Assembly: GCA_041319085.1 (NCBI GenBank)
Contig: CP101033.1
Span: forward strand, 707,001 to 771,000
Length of the DNA: 64,000 nucleotides
Reading direction: 5' to 3'
Origin: Aeromonas veronii
GTDB taxonomy: Bacteria > Pseudomonadota > Gammaproteobacteria > Enterobacterales > Aeromonadaceae
The notes under the pieces were generated by a model. That model searched no databases, was not told the origin of the DNA, and was given only the letters and a program-made list of their open reading frames with translations. Below are positions 53,617-63,541 of the stretch, piece by piece. The position numbers were made by a program, and so were the translations under genes. Every line of letters starts with the position of its first letter. The first letter of the stretch is position 1.

Positions 53617-53668
53617 TTGTGATCAAGAGACAGCCCTCGGGAGCCTTTTTACTGTGCGGTGGGTGGAG

Positions 53669-53917
53669 CTAGCGTTCGAAGAAGCGGTAGAGGTGCTCCA
53701 CCTGCATCGGGCAGTCGGCAACCAGATGCAGATGTTCGCGGGCCTGATCGACGGTGCCGAAACTGACCGGGCAGCCGAGGGTGTCGGTCAGCTCGTAGAG
53801 GGCACCATCCTTGCCTCTGAATTCGATGAGCCAGCCGGGAATGGCCACGTCGTGGCGTATTTCGGCTTCGTGCAGGATCTGTTGCTGATAGAGCTTACGA
53901 AGTTCACTGACTGTCAT
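53669..53917 (-). CDS. Conserved hypothetical protein, 82 residues
   Basis: Starts MTVSELRKLYQQQILHEAEIRHD and is rich in charged residues, without signal peptide or membrane helix. Composition and codon use are like the neighbours. The middle, PGWLIEFRGKDGALYELTDTLG, looks like a small beta sheet. I do not recognise a family. It lies downstream of the DnaJ-related gene in the same direction (78-bp gap) with GGAGCGCATC before the ATG, and its 3' end now faces the IS right end. Confidence 0.65.
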   Translation of the reverse strand: MTVSELRKLYQQQILHEAEIRHDVAIPGWLIEFRGKDGALYELTDTLGCPVSFGTVDQAREHLHLVADCPMQVEHLYRFFER

Positions 53918-53995
53918 GATGCGCTCCTGTGGGGAATATCCAGCTCCAGTCTATGCCTGCCCTTTATGTGCGGCAACAGCTGTGCAGCAACGGGA

Positions 53996-54568
53996 TCATC
54001 CCCGCAGGACCTGCCAGGCCCAGCGGATACGGATAAAGGTCTCGGCATTACCGCCCCGATCCGGATGATGTTGCAGCGCCAGCTCCCGCCAGCGGCGGCG
54101 GATCGCCTCCTGACTCGCCCCTTCATTCAACTCGAAAAGGGCCAGCGCCTCGGTTTTGTGCCCCTCCCCGTCATAAGCGCGCCAGAAGCGGTTGAGCAGG
54201 GCTTCAACCTCGGCACGGTCGGTCTACCAGAACAGCTGCCAGTCGAGATAGTAGCTACGCAGATTTTCGCCAATGGCAAAAGTGTGGCTGGCCAGTGGGG
54301 TCTCGGCCAGCGGTTCGAGTCGGATATCCAGGGTGCTGATCACCAGCCACCAACCCTCTTTATAAAGCTCGGCCAGCAGCTGGTAGAGGGCGTTCATGAT
54401 CAGGAAGTTGACCCGAAACAGCTGCAGTTGTTCATCGTCGGCCAGCCGGGGTATTGCCCCCTGCTGGCGCAGGGCGGCCATCAGTTCATGCACCTTGTAG
54501 CTGCCCGCCGCCTGTTGCAACAGCGCCAGCAGAGGGGCGATCAGCGGATTGTGGTTGGCTTCGTTCAT
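53996..54568 (-). pseudogene. DnaJ-related gene with internal amber codon
   Basis: The 191-codon frame starts MNEANHNPLIAPLLALLQQA, the DNAJ-related N-terminal domain, and is interrupted by TAG at 54226-54224 after YYLDWQLFW. The same frame continues TDRAEVEALLNRFWRAYDGE to a J domain: ALFELNEGASQEAIRRRWRELALQHHPDRGGN with the HPD motif, and ends QVLRG at TGA 53998-53996. So a single nonsense change (probably from CAG or GAG) separates both domains. Without readthrough the J domain is lost and Hsp70 stimulation with it. It overlaps the antiporter stop by 4 bp. Confidence 0.88.
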
Positions 54569-56346
54569 TCGGCGCCCTGCTCTCTGGGTGGCTGCAGGGC
54601 GATCAGCAGCTCACCCGCCTGCGGGGTGACGGGGCCGGTAACGATCTGGGGTATGCCCTTGCCATCCATGATGAACAGCGGGATGGCACCGGGATTGGCC
54701 TCCTGATACTGGGCCCAGTCGAACGCCTCGCTCAGGCGGGTCGCCTTGATCTGGCCACCCCGGCTCAGCAGGCCGCTCAGCCTGGCATAGTTGATGTCTG
54801 GGCCAAACAGGTTCTGGCGAGCGCGGAAGGTGGCGCTCTCCCGGTTGGCCTTGCCGTGCTGCTCGCTGGAGCGCAGGGAGTAGACCAGCTCCTCGCCGTA
54901 GAGGTGGGCAAAGTGCAGCACCCCGAGGGCGTTGTTGTGGCGATTGGGGGAGAGCGCCAGCACGGTACTGATGCTGGTGAGTGGCAGGTGCAACTCGGCA
55001 TGTTCCGACTGGGGATTGCCAAAGTAGCAGGGCAGGTTGCTCATCCGCGCCTGTTTGCAGAACTCCCAGGCGGGATCGCAGAGCTGTACCGGCACACCCT
55101 GATCCGCCAGCGCCCGGCCTATGGCCCGTGCCACCGAGTTGGCACCTATGATGAGCCAGGTATTGGGGGCACTCTGGCGCATCTTGAGCAGGCTGGCCAG
55201 CGGCGCCGAGGTGAGGCTCTGCAGCACCACGGTGGAGATGATCACCGCAAATACCAGCGGCACCAGTTTGTCGGCATCGGGGATCTCGGCCTGATGCAGG
55301 CTGATGGCGAACGAGGCGCTGACTGCCGCCGCAACGATGCCGCGCGGGGCGATCCAGCTCAGCAGGGCGCGAGCCCGCCAGGAGAGATCCGATCCCCAGG
55401 TCGAGACCAGAATACAGAGCGGGCGCGCCACGAATTGCACCACACAGAGCAGCGCCAGCACCATGGGGCCGAGCTGCCAGAGCTGGGCCAGATCGAGGCG
55501 GGCTGCCAGCAGGATAAACAGGCTGGAGATAAGGATGACAGCGAGATCTTCCTTGAACGCCAGTACCTCCTCCAGATCCAGCCCCTCCTGATTGGCGAGC
55601 CAGATGCCGAACACGGTCACCGCCAGCAGGCCCGATTCGTGACTCAGCCAGTTGGAGAGGCTGAAGGTGACCAGCACCAGCGCCAGCACGCCGAATTTAT
55701 GCAGGCTGACCGGTAGCCAGTCCTTGCGAATGAGCAGGGTGGTGAGCCAGCCCGCCACCACCCCGATCAGGGAACCGACCAGCACTGTCTTGCCCAGCGC
55801 CAGCAGGGTATGGCTGATGAGATCCCCCTGACTGCCGAGGCGTACCGCCTCGAACACCAGCACCGCAAACAGGGCGCCGATGGGGTCGATGACGATCCCC
55901 TCCCAACGCAGAATGCGGTCCACCTCCCGGGTGGGGCGGATCACGTTGAGCATGGGGGCGATCACGGTAGGGCCCGTTACCACCAGTACCGCGCCGAGCA
56001 TGGTGGCGACCCGCCAGTCCAGCCCCAGCAGGAAGTAACCGGCGCTGCCGATGACAGCGAAGCTGACCAGCATGCCGGTGGAGCAGAGATTGCGCACCAC
56101 CTTGCCGATCCCCTTGAGCTCGGTCAGATGGAGGGTGAGCGCCCCCTCAAACAGGATGATGGCCACCGACAGGGAGACCAGCGGAAACAGCAGATCCCCG
56201 AGCAGGGCATCGGGGTCGAGCAGGCCGCTGACCGGGCCAAGGGTCAGGCCGGTGAGCAGCAGAAACAGGATGGCGGGCACCCGCAGCGACCAGGCGAGCC
56301 ATTGGGCCAGCACGGAGACCAGGGCGATCCCGGCCAGAGAGAGCAA
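54565..56346 (-). CDS. CPA1 family cation:proton antiporter with RCK-like domain
   Basis: 593 residues. The start is TTG at 56346 (GAGG upstream; preceded by an in-frame TGA), giving MLSLAGIALVSVLAQWLAW as in relatives. Twelve or thirteen helices, with the ion-binding region VVTGPTVIAPML and the helix WEGIVIDPIGALFAV containing the Asp of CPA1 exchangers. From about residue 400 a Rossmann TrkA-N domain (WLIIGANSVARAIGRALADQG) follows. Such proteins exchange Na+ or K+ for H+. Ion specificity cannot be told from sequence. Confidence 0.88.
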   Translation of the reverse strand: MLSLAGIALVSVLAQWLAWSLRVPAILFLLLTGLTLGPVSGLLDPDALLGDLLFPLVSLSVAIILFEGALTLHLTELKGIGKVVRNLCSTGMLVSFAVIGSAGYFLLGLDWRVATMLGAVLVVTGPTVIAPMLNVIRPTREVDRILRWEGIVIDPIGALFAVLVFEAVRLGSQGDLISHTLLALGKTVLVGSLIGVVAGWLTTLLIRKDWLPVSLHKFGVLALVLVTFSLSNWLSHESGLLAVTVFGIWLANQEGLDLEEVLAFKEDLAVILISSLFILLAARLDLAQLWQLGPMVLALLCVVQFVARPLCILVSTWGSDLSWRARALLSWIAPRGIVAAAVSASFAISLHQAEIPDADKLVPLVFAVIISTVVLQSLTSAPLASLLKMRQSAPNTWLIIGANSVARAIGRALADQGVPVQLCDPAWEFCKQARMSNLPCYFGNPQSEHAELHLPLTSISTVLALSPNRHNNALGVLHFAHLYGEELVYSLRSSEQHGKANRESATFRARQNLFGPDINYARLSGLLSRGGQIKATRLSEAFDWAQYQEANPGAIPLFIMDGKGIPQIVTGPVTPQAGELLIALQPPREQGAE

Positions 56347-56502
56347 TCATGCAGACCTCGATTCAGGCAGTGAGTATGGAGCTAGTGTAGTGGGTAAGTT
56401 GGTCAGATTGACACCGGAGGGAGTGGCACCATGGTTGCTGGCCAAGAGGGGAGGGCGCCAGCCAGACGCCAACCGTGGTGATGGTGTGGCCTTGGGGCCG
56501 GA

Positions 56503-57024
56503 TTAGATGGGACTCTCCTTGTGGAGCTCGCCGACACAGTCGGCCAGCGCCAGTACCAGTGCGGAGCGCACCATCTGATCGAGCCGGTTGAGCTGCATCT
56601 GGTAGAAGGCCCAATCCTCTTCGCTGGCGGGGGGCTCCAGCTTCATCATGCCACCCTGATTGACCCCGTGCAGGCGGTCGAGCAGATCGTGGATCGGCTT
56701 GTCGCTGAAGCGGTAATCCTTGGGGTCGCGCACCAGAAAGTCGCGGATCTTCAGATAGGCTTCCAGATCCTGATAGCGCTCGAGGGAGATGAGGCCGAGG
56801 GCGAAGATGAGCTTGAGGCGCACCTCCAGCTGTCCGAGGGGGCCGCTCTGGTTGAGCAGGGGTTCGATGGCGTATTTGACGGCATACTCCTCCTGACGGA
56901 ACGCGCGTCGCATCAGGGAGTCGACCGCCTCTTCCAGGATGGTCACGGCTTCGAGAAAGAAGCCGCGGGGGCCATCCTGCTCGTTCAGTCGTTCCAGTAC
57001 TTCATCTTCCTGGTGTGTGGTCAT
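56503..57024 (-). CDS. mtlR: Mannitol operon repressor MtlR
   Basis: 173 residues, helical, of the MtlR family (MTTHQEDEVLERLNEQDGPRGFFLEAVTILEEAVDSLMRRAF). In E. coli MtlR represses mtlADR without a classical DNA-binding domain. Conserved segments are LGQLEVRLKLIFALGLI and YLKIRDFLVRDPKDYRFSD. It is the third gene of mtlADR, separated from mtlD by 133 bp. Confidence 0.93.
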   Translation of the reverse strand: MTTHQEDEVLERLNEQDGPRGFFLEAVTILEEAVDSLMRRAFRQEEYAVKYAIEPLLNQSGPLGQLEVRLKLIFALGLISLERYQDLEAYLKIRDFLVRDPKDYRFSDKPIHDLLDRLHGVNQGGMMKLEPPASEEDWAFYQMQLNRLDQMVRSALVLALADCVGELHKESPI

Positions 57025-57157
57025 AGGTGCATTGGGTCCAGCTGACAGGGAGAGAGCAAGCCTCTCTCCCTGTTTTTATCATATGGGGCACATTTCCTTG
57101 CCATTCAAGCGCTTGGCGCGCTATCAGTGGTGGCTGAATGCGCCGCAAGCAGGGTCA

Positions 57158-58303
57158 TTACAGGGTTTCGTAACGGGCGACGATGGCGCGAACCACCTCG
57201 CTCCCTTCATCCAGCCCGGTGACGCGAGCCAGCGCTTTGGCCGGGCCAAGCTCCGCCAGCAGGGCTTGCAGCTCCACTGCCTGCGGGTCATCGGCATTGC
57301 GATAGTGGAGCGCCGCGGCGATCCCCTCCTGCAACTGCTCGTTGGGCAGGCCGTACTCCAGGGTGCCGAGCAGCGGCTTCACCAGCCGATCCCCCGCCGC
57401 CAGCTTGCGCAGCGGCTGACGACCGACCCGGTCAATCTCGTCCACCAGATAGGGGTTGGCGAAGCGCGAGAGGATCTTCTCGATGTAGGCGGCGTGCAGG
57501 CGCGGGTCGAAGCCGTAGCGTTTCACCAGCACGGCACCGCTCTCCTCCATGGCGCGGCGTACCTTGCTGCGGATCACTGGATCTTCGATCGCCTCGCGCA
57601 CGGTGCGGTAGCCCCGCAGCTTGCCGAGGTAGGCGGTGACGATGTGGCCGGTGTTGAGGGTGAACAGCTTGCGCTCGACGAAGGCCATCAGGTTGTCGGT
57701 GGGCTCCATGCCCGCCACCTGTGGCAGCTCGCCCTTGAACTGGGTCTGGTCGACGATCCACTCGCTGAAGCTCTCCACCGTCACTTCCAGCGGATCATCG
57801 TTGGCAGCCGCGGCGGGAGGGACTATGCGATCCACCGCCGAGTCGACGAAACCGATGCAGGATTCGAGCGTGGCATGATACGCGACTGGCAGGTACTTGA
57901 GTACCTCCTGTTTGAGGTGGCTGGTGCCGCGTACCATGTTTTCGCAGGCGATGACGTTCAGCGGCGTCAGGTTGCCGGCATCGAAACGGGCCTGCAGCCC
58001 CTTGGCCAGGGTGCTGGCAATCTTGTCCAGAATGTTGGGACCGACCGCGGTGGTGACCAGATCGGCGGTGATGATACGGGCGATCACCTCGTGACCGGCG
58101 GAGCTGACCGCTGCCACGTTGCGCACCACGTCCAGCTTCTGATCCGCTCCCACCACATGGACCTTGTACTCCTGACGGTGGTTGAGCTGATCGATAAGCG
58201 TGTCGTTGACGTCGGCGAAGGTGACCTGATGGCTGGCATCTGCCAGCAGTTTGCCGATAAAGCCGCGACCGATGTTACCAGCACCAAAATGCAATGTTTT
58301 CAT
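57158..58303 (-). CDS. mtlD: Mannitol-1-phosphate 5-dehydrogenase
   Basis: 381 residues from ATG 58303; a longer frame to 58435 overlaps mtlA and is not conserved. It oxidises mannitol-1-phosphate to fructose-6-phosphate with NAD. The Rossmann motif is [17 protein letters not shown], and the catalytic region [22 protein letters not shown] sequence ([17 protein letters not shown]) contains the Lys-x4-Asn-x2-His signature. 37 bp after mtlA. Confidence 0.95.
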   Translation of the reverse strand: MKTLHFGAGNIGRGFIGKLLADASHQVTFADVNDTLIDQLNHRQEYKVHVVGADQKLDVVRNVAAVSSAGHEVIARIITADLVTTAVGPNILDKIASTLAKGLQARFDAGNLTPLNVIACENMVRGTSHLKQEVLKYLPVAYHATLESCIGFVDSAVDRIVPPAAAANDDPLEVTVESFSEWIVDQTQFKGELPQVAGMEPTDNLMAFVERKLFTLNTGHIVTAYLGKLRGYRTVREAIEDPVIRSKVRRAMEESGAVLVKRYGFDPRLHAAYIEKILSRFANPYLVDEIDRVGRQPLRKLAAGDRLVKPLLGTLEYGLPNEQLQEGIAAALHYRNADDPQAVELQALLAELGPAKALARVTGLDEGSEVVRAIVARYETL

Positions 58304-58340
58304 GATATTAACCTCTTGAACCAAAGACGATGAAAGATGA

Positions 58341-60263
58341 TTACGCAGCCTGTTCGGCACCCAGCAGATCCAGGAAGGCCTGGGGATCCGTGGTGCTGGC
58401 CAGCCGGTCGATGAGACCGGGTTCATCCAGTGCATTGGTCAGGCGGGTTATCACCTGCATGTGTTCGTCGTTGCGGGCGGCGATGCCGATCACCAGTCGC
58501 GCCACCTCATCGGCGGCTTCGCCAAAGGCGACCCCGGCCGGATACTGGCAGATGACGATGCCGGTATGCTTCACAAACTCCTTGGCGGCGATGGTACCGT
58601 GCGGCACGGCGATGGATTCGCCGAGGTAGGTGGAGACCAGCTGCTCGCGCTCCAGCATGGCGTTGACGTAGTCGGGCGCCACGTAACCGCGCTCGGCCAG
58701 CAGTCGGCCTGCGGTCAGGATGGCGGCCTCCTTGTTATCTGCTTTCAGTCCCAGATGCACGTCATGACGGCTCAGGGTAAAGACCTCGGCAGCTTGCGGC
58801 TCGTAGCTGTCATCGTTGGCTGCCACCAGCAGTTGCGGGTTGGCGACATCATCGTTGGCGGCGCGGCTCAGGCTCTGTACCAGCTCCTGATAGAGACCGT
58901 TGTCGAGGAAGTTGGTCAGCGAAATATGGTGAGCGTGCGGCGCATGGCGACGGGCCCGCTCGGTCAGATCCTTGTGGGTGATGACCCAGTCCACCTGATC
59001 GTCGAGCTGATCGATGGCGCGGTTGGTGACGCTGATATTGAGCCCGGCGGCCTGCACCCGTTTGCGCAGCATGCCGGCACCCATGGCGCTGGAACCCATA
59101 CCTGCATCGCAGGCGACCACGATGTTGCGTACCGCCATTAGTTCGCCGCCCGGCTTCTTGGCCGCTGCGGTCTCGGGTTTGGCACCCTTCATGGCTTTCA
59201 TCTTGCGGGTGGCTTCACCCAGGGCATCGGCCTCGTCGGCTTCCGGCTGCTGGGCACGGACGAACACGGCGGCGACCAAGAAGGAGACGGTGGTGGAGGC
59301 GACGATGGAGAGCAGCACCCCGATGAGGGAGGCTTTCGGTGTCATCAACAGCACGGCGAAGATGGAACCCGGTGAGGCGGGGGAGACCAGACCGGCATTG
59401 AACAGGGTCAGGGTGAACACCCCGGTCATGCCACCGGCGATCACTGCCAGAATGAGGCGCGGGTTCATCAGCACATAGGGGAAGTAGATCTCGTGGATGC
59501 CGCCGAAGAAGTGAATGATGGAGGCACCAGCCGCGGACTGCTTGGCGGCGCCGCGACCGAACACCATGTAGGCCAGCAGCACGCCCATGCCCGGGCCCGG
59601 GTTCGCTTCAATCAGGAAGAAGATGGAGCTGCCGTGCTCGGTCGCCTGCTGGATCCCCAGCGGCGAGAAGATGCCGTGGTTGATGGCGTTGTTGAGGAAC
59701 AGGATCTTGGCCGGCTCGACGAAGATGGAGGTGAGCGGCAGCATGTGGTTTTCCACCAGGAAGCCGACACCACCGGCCAGCACGCCGGAGAGCACCTTGA
59801 CGAAGGGGCCAATCACGAAGAAGGCGAGGATCGCCAGCAGCATGCCGATAAGGCCGGCGGAGAAGTTGTTGACCAGCATCTCGAAGCCGCTCTTGACGCG
59901 ACCGTCCATCGCCTTGTCGAAGCGCTTGATGGCCCAACCACCGAGCGGGCCGACCATCATGGCGCCCATGAACATGGGGATGTCGGTACCGACGATGACG
60001 CCCATGGTGGTGATGGCACCGACCACACCACCGCGCTCACCGCCCATCAGTTTGCCACCGGTGTAGCCAATCAGCAGCGGCAGCAGGTAGGTGATCATCG
60101 GGCCGACCAGCTTGGCCAAGGTTTCACTTGGCAGCCAGCCGGTGGGGATGAAGAGGGCGGTGATAAAGCCCCAGGCGATGAAGGCGCCTATGTTGGGCAT
60201 GACCATATTGGACAGGAAGCGTCCAAAATTCTGTATCTTGACTTTGGTATCCGGTGATAACAT
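58341..60263 (-). CDS. mtlA: PTS mannitol transporter EIICBA
   Basis: 640 residues (E. coli 637). It transports and phosphorylates mannitol. The EIIC domain (about 1-340) has [17 protein letters not shown] and the substrate motif [15 protein letters not shown] follows a linker rich in Ala/Lys, with phospho-Cys near 385 in [18 protein letters not shown] is C-terminal with phospho-His near 554 in SIAVPHGT. First gene of mtlADR, preceded by a long region with several CRP-like sites. Confidence 0.97.
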   Translation of the reverse strand: MLSPDTKVKIQNFGRFLSNMVMPNIGAFIAWGFITALFIPTGWLPSETLAKLVGPMITYLLPLLIGYTGGKLMGGERGGVVGAITTMGVIVGTDIPMFMGAMMVGPLGGWAIKRFDKAMDGRVKSGFEMLVNNFSAGLIGMLLAILAFFVIGPFVKVLSGVLAGGVGFLVENHMLPLTSIFVEPAKILFLNNAINHGIFSPLGIQQATEHGSSIFFLIEANPGPGMGVLLAYMVFGRGAAKQSAAGASIIHFFGGIHEIYFPYVLMNPRLILAVIAGGMTGVFTLTLFNAGLVSPASPGSIFAVLLMTPKASLIGVLLSIVASTTVSFLVAAVFVRAQQPEADEADALGEATRKMKAMKGAKPETAAAKKPGGELMAVRNIVVACDAGMGSSAMGAGMLRKRVQAAGLNISVTNRAIDQLDDQVDWVITHKDLTERARRHAPHAHHISLTNFLDNGLYQELVQSLSRAANDDVANPQLLVAANDDSYEPQAAEVFTLSRHDVHLGLKADNKEAAILTAGRLLAERGYVAPDYVNAMLEREQLVSTYLGESIAVPHGTIAAKEFVKHTGIVICQYPAGVAFGEAADEVARLVIGIAARNDEHMQVITRLTNALDEPGLIDRLASTTDPQAFLDLLGAEQAA

Positions 60264-60399
60264 GTCGGGACCCCGTTTTAAGCCTGTTTGATTAAAAGTG
60301 GTAGTCGGGATGGCTGGTTTTGCCGAACCTCCATCCCGGTCGTCTAAGCAACTTCAATCTACCAGCTTGCGATCAAATTAGGCTGAAAACGGGGTATCT

Positions 60400-60415
60400 T
60401 GTGATCTACCTCTCA
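60400..60415. promoter_or_regulatory. CRP-like site 1 upstream of mtlA
   Basis: TGTGATCTACCTCTCA, left half intact, four of five in the right half of TGTGA-N6-TCACA. 137 bp from the mtlA start. Confidence 0.5.
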
Positions 60416-60443
60416 GATACCCCGCCATCCCCCCTCCCAGACA

Positions 60444-60459
60444 GGTGATCTCGATCACA
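60444..60459. promoter_or_regulatory. CRP-like site 2 upstream of mtlA
   Basis: GGTGATCTCGATCACA differs from the ideal TGTGATCTAGATCACA at two places. It is the best site of the four. Confidence 0.75.
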
Positions 60460-60516
60460 TTCCGGCGCTGTAATTCGGCTACATTTCGATCTTTTCTGTT
60501 TTGCATGACCACTTTT

Positions 60517-60532
60517 TGTGACTCGGATCACC
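60517..60532. promoter_or_regulatory. CRP-like site 3 upstream of mtlA
   Basis: TGTGACTCGGATCACC has both halves of TGTGA-N6-TCACA with one mismatch. Confidence 0.65.
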
Positions 60533-60561
60533 AATGTTGCTTGGTGGTGTCTTTGCATGAA

Positions 60562-60577
60562 GGTGATTCGTGTCACA
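60562..60577. promoter_or_regulatory. CRP-like site 4 upstream of mtlA
   Basis: GGTGATTCGTGTCACA has both halves of TGTGA-N6-TCACA with one mismatch. Confidence 0.65.
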
Positions 60578-60824
60578 AATTCAATTTTTGTATTCGAATG
60601 GAGCAAGTCACTCAATGACACATCAGCGAGTAGTGACGATGAATCTATCGAAATACCCCATTATTTATCAATGAATCAATAAGTTTGTAACCCGCTTTCA
60701 GTTTCTACGGTCGGTGATGAGGTCTCTTTTGCAGCTGATTGAGGGGGATAGGCAGAAACATGCAGGGTGTGATTGCGCGGCTGATGTTCGGGGCGCTTGC
60801 TGTGCCGCTCAGGGCTGACAGCGG

Positions 60825-60854
60825 AAAAAAACAAACCGCCAGCAGGCGGTTTGT
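60825..60854 (-). terminator. Terminator of lpxL
   Basis: On the minus strand ACAAACCGCC and GGCGGTTTGT pair around TGCT and run into six T (plus-strand A-run 60825-60830). Confidence 0.88.
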
Positions 60855-60891
60855 CGGTTTTTGCGAGCTGGCCCCTGTCGGGCGAGGCCGC

Positions 60892-61815
60892 TTAGTAGAA
60901 GCTGGCATCCTCGGGGGAGGGGCGGGTCTTGAAGCGGCGATGGAGCCACATGTACTGCTCCGGCGCCTTGCGCACGGCAGCTTCAATCTCGCGGTTGGCA
61001 CGGGCGGCATCGACCATGTCATCCCCGCTGGGGTAGTCGGCGAGCGGGGCCCCGATATGCAGGGTGTAACCCTCGCGGGTGCGGATGTTGTAGCAGGGCA
61101 GGGTGACGGTGTTCTTCACCCGCGCCAGGGTGGCGGTGCCGGTGATGGTCGCCGCCTGCTCCACCGCGAAGTAGGGCACGAACACGCTGGCGTGGGAGCC
61201 GTAGTCGTGATCCGGCGCGTACCAGAGGGCATCGCCGTTGCGCAGTGCCTTGATCATCCCCTTCACGTCAATTCGGTTCACCAGATATTTGTTGGAGGCG
61301 CAGCGACCGTGGTACTGGGCATACTCCAGCACCGGATTGGTGTTGGGGCGATAGACCCCCACCCCGGGGCGCACCAGACCGAAACAGCGGGCGTTGAGCT
61401 CCAGCGTCAGGAAGTGGCAGGAGAGCAGCAGCATGCCCTGTCCCTTCTCCATGGCGGCGATGACATGCTCTTCCCCTTCCACCGTCATCAGATTGCGCAT
61501 CCGCCAGTCTGGCCAGAACCAGGCGATCCCCACCTCGAACACGGCGCAGCCCACGCTCTCGAAGTTTGCTTTCAGCAGCGCCTCCCGCTCATCCCGGGTC
61601 AGTTCAGGCAAGGCCAGTTCCAGATTGCGACGGGCAATCTTTACCCGGGACTTCAATATCTTGGCGGCGAGGTGACCGAGCTGACGGCCCAGCCACATCT
61701 GGCTGCGCCACGGTAGCAGGGTCAGCAGCCAGAGCAGGCCGAGGCCGAACCAGCTGGCCCAGTAACGGGGATGAAACAGGCGGGGCTCCAGGCGGGGAGC
61801 GTGGTCATGGGCCAT
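60892..61815 (-). CDS. lpxL: Lipid A lauroyl acyltransferase LpxL
   Basis: 307 residues (E. coli LpxL 306) from ATG 61815 with AAGAGAT upstream; an earlier ATG at 61839 is possible. It adds a secondary laurate to the Kdo2-lipid A precursor at the inner membrane. One N-terminal helix (FHPRYWASWFGLGLLWLLTLLPW) follows a short tail. The catalytic H(X)4E is in SCHFLTLELNARCFG, followed by GVYRPN, DVKGMIKALRNGDALWYAPDHDYG and the end APEQYMWLHRRFKTRP. Divergent from hldE, which also serves LPS. Confidence 0.93.
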   Translation of the reverse strand: MAHDHAPRLEPRLFHPRYWASWFGLGLLWLLTLLPWRSQMWLGRQLGHLAAKILKSRVKIARRNLELALPELTRDEREALLKANFESVGCAVFEVGIAWFWPDWRMRNLMTVEGEEHVIAAMEKGQGMLLLSCHFLTLELNARCFGLVRPGVGVYRPNTNPVLEYAQYHGRCASNKYLVNRIDVKGMIKALRNGDALWYAPDHDYGSHASVFVPYFAVEQAATITGTATLARVKNTVTLPCYNIRTREGYTLHIGAPLADYPSGDDMVDAARANREIEAAVRKAPEQYMWLHRRFKTRPSPEDASFY

Positions 61816-62043
61816 GGCTAATCTCTTGTTCGCAAACACAATCGGGGGATTCTAGCCGAAAAGGGGGGCGGGGGCGAATGGCAGTGTGCTGGTCAGAGGG
61901 GTTGATTGTGGTTCACTGGTGTTACGGGAATCCTAACTATCGGTTTCCTTTAAATGGAAACCGCAGGTTTGCTTTTTCTCCCTCAAATAAAAGAGTGTGA
62001 TAAAATCGCCCGCTGATTTTTCAGGTTTTGAGAGTCGATACAG

Positions 62044-63471
62044 ATGAAGATCACCCTGCCCGAGTTTGAAAAAGCCCGCGTCCTGGTCGTAGGCGATGTC
62101 ATGTTGGACCGCTATTGGCATGGCCCCTCCGGCCGGATCTCCCCCGAGGCGCCGGTGCCCGTGGTCAAGGTTGAACACATTGAGGAGCGTCCCGGTGGCG
62201 CGGCCAACGTGGCCCTCAACTCCGCCGCCCTTGGCGCCCATGCCGTGCTGCTTGGCCTGACTGGTCAGGATGAAGCGGCCGATGCGCTGGCCGGCCAGAT
62301 GGCTGGCGTCAAGGTGGCCTGTGACTTCGTTCGTCTGGCCGACTACCCGACTATCACCAAATTGCGGGTGCTGTCCCGCAACCAGCAACTGCTGCGTCTG
62401 GACTTTGAAGAGGCCTTCCACGCCGTCGACTCCACCCTGCTGATGGGCAAGGTCGAGCAGGCGCTGCCTAATAGCGACGTGATGATCCTCTCCGACTACG
62501 GCAAGGGCGCCCTCAACGACGTGCCCGGCATGATCCAGCGCGCCCGAGCCGCCGGCATTCCGGTGCTGGTTGATCCCAAGGGGACCGATTTTGAGAAGTA
62601 CCGTGGTGCCACCCTGCTGACCCCCAACATGTCCGAGTTCGAGGCCGTGGTAGGCAAGGTGAAGAGTGAAGAGGAACTGGTCGCCAAGGGGCTGGATCTG
62701 GTCAAGCGCTTCGAGCTGGATGCCCTGCTGGTCACCCGCTCCGAAAACGGCATGACCCTGATCCGCGAAGGTCAGCCGGAGCTGCACCTGCCGGCTCAGG
62801 CCCACGAGGTGTATGACGTGACCGGTGCCGGTGATACCGTGATCTCCACCCTGGCCACCTCGCTGGCGGCAGGCAAGAGCCTGGACGAAGCCTGCGCGCT
62901 GGCCAATACCGCTGCCGGTATCGTGGTTGGCAAGCTGGGTACCTCTACCGTCAGTCCGGTCGAGCTGGCCAACGCCCTCTATACCGAGCAAGAGACCGGT
63001 TTCGGCGTGATGTCCGAAGCTCAGCTGAAAGTGGCTGTTCGTGCCGCCCGTCTGCGCGGCGAGAAGGTAGTGATGACCAACGGCTGCTTCGACATCCTGC
63101 ACGCCGGTCATGTCTCCTATCTGGCCAACGCCGGCAAGCTGGGGGATCGTCTGATCGTGGCGGTCAACACCGACGAGTCGGTGCGCCGTCTGAAAGGGCC
63201 GGGTCGTCCGGTCAACCCGACCGAGCGCCGCATGGCGGTGCTGGCTGCGTTGGGCGCGGTGGATTGGGTGGTGCCGTTTGGTGAAGATACCCCGCAGCGC
63301 CTGATCGCCGAGATCCTGCCGGACCTGCTGGTCAAGGGCGGTGACTACAAGCCGGAAGATATCGCCGGTTACGCCGAGGTGACCGCCAACGGCGGCGAGG
63401 TGCGTGTCCTCAACTTCGAGGATGGTTGCTCCACCAGCGACATCATCAAGACGATCCGCGAGCGCGGCTAA
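62044..63471 (+). CDS. hldE: Bifunctional heptose kinase/adenylyltransferase HldE
   Basis: 475 residues, two domains. The N-terminal ribokinase-like domain (1 to about 318) phosphorylates heptose-7-phosphate; its markers are GGAANVALN and [13 protein letters not shown] with the catalytic Asp. The C-terminal nucleotidyltransferase (from about 344) has [16 protein letters not shown] with the HxGH motif and transfers AMP to heptose-1-phosphate. The product is ADP-heptose for the LPS core. A likely promoter lies in TGTGATAAAAT near 61997. Confidence 0.96.
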   Translation: MKITLPEFEKARVLVVGDVMLDRYWHGPSGRISPEAPVPVVKVEHIEERPGGAANVALNSAALGAHAVLLGLTGQDEAADALAGQMAGVKVACDFVRLADYPTITKLRVLSRNQQLLRLDFEEAFHAVDSTLLMGKVEQALPNSDVMILSDYGKGALNDVPGMIQRARAAGIPVLVDPKGTDFEKYRGATLLTPNMSEFEAVVGKVKSEEELVAKGLDLVKRFELDALLVTRSENGMTLIREGQPELHLPAQAHEVYDVTGAGDTVISTLATSLAAGKSLDEACALANTAAGIVVGKLGTSTVSPVELANALYTEQETGFGVMSEAQLKVAVRAARLRGEKVVMTNGCFDILHAGHVSYLANAGKLGDRLIVAVNTDESVRRLKGPGRPVNPTERRMAVLAALGAVDWVVPFGEDTPQRLIAEILPDLLVKGGDYKPEDIAGYAEVTANGGEVRVLNFEDGCSTSDIIKTIRERG

Positions 63472-63481
63472 CGCGCCACTG

Positions 63482-63501
63482 GCCCCGCAATCTGGCGGGG
63501 C
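63482..63501 (+). terminator. Hairpin after hldE
   Basis: GCCCCGC (63482-63488) and GCGGGGC (63495-63501) pair around a 6-base loop. The T-run is weak (TCTCTAT). Confidence 0.5.
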
Positions 63502-63541
63502 TCTCTATCGGCGGTAGCAAGCCGACAGAAATACGGATAAC

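Larger units (their letters stand above)
52133..53633 (+). mobile_element. IS50-like (IS4 family) insertion sequence, copy 2
   Basis: 1,501 bp, same orientation and ends as copy 1 and offset from it by exactly 34,025 bp; the blocks I compared are identical. The target duplication is CCCTCGGG (52125-52132 and 53634-53641), exactly the tetraloop plus two stem pairs each side of the terminator downstream of the mscS-like gene. The right side faces the 3' end of the minus-strand 82-residue gene. Confidence 0.95.
60264..60824. other. Regulatory region of mtlADR
   Basis: About 560 bp without a gene. It holds four CRP-like sites (listed separately). Open frames here lack support. In Vibrio cholerae a small antisense RNA (MtlS) lies in the corresponding place; I cannot show one here. 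Confidence 0.6.
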
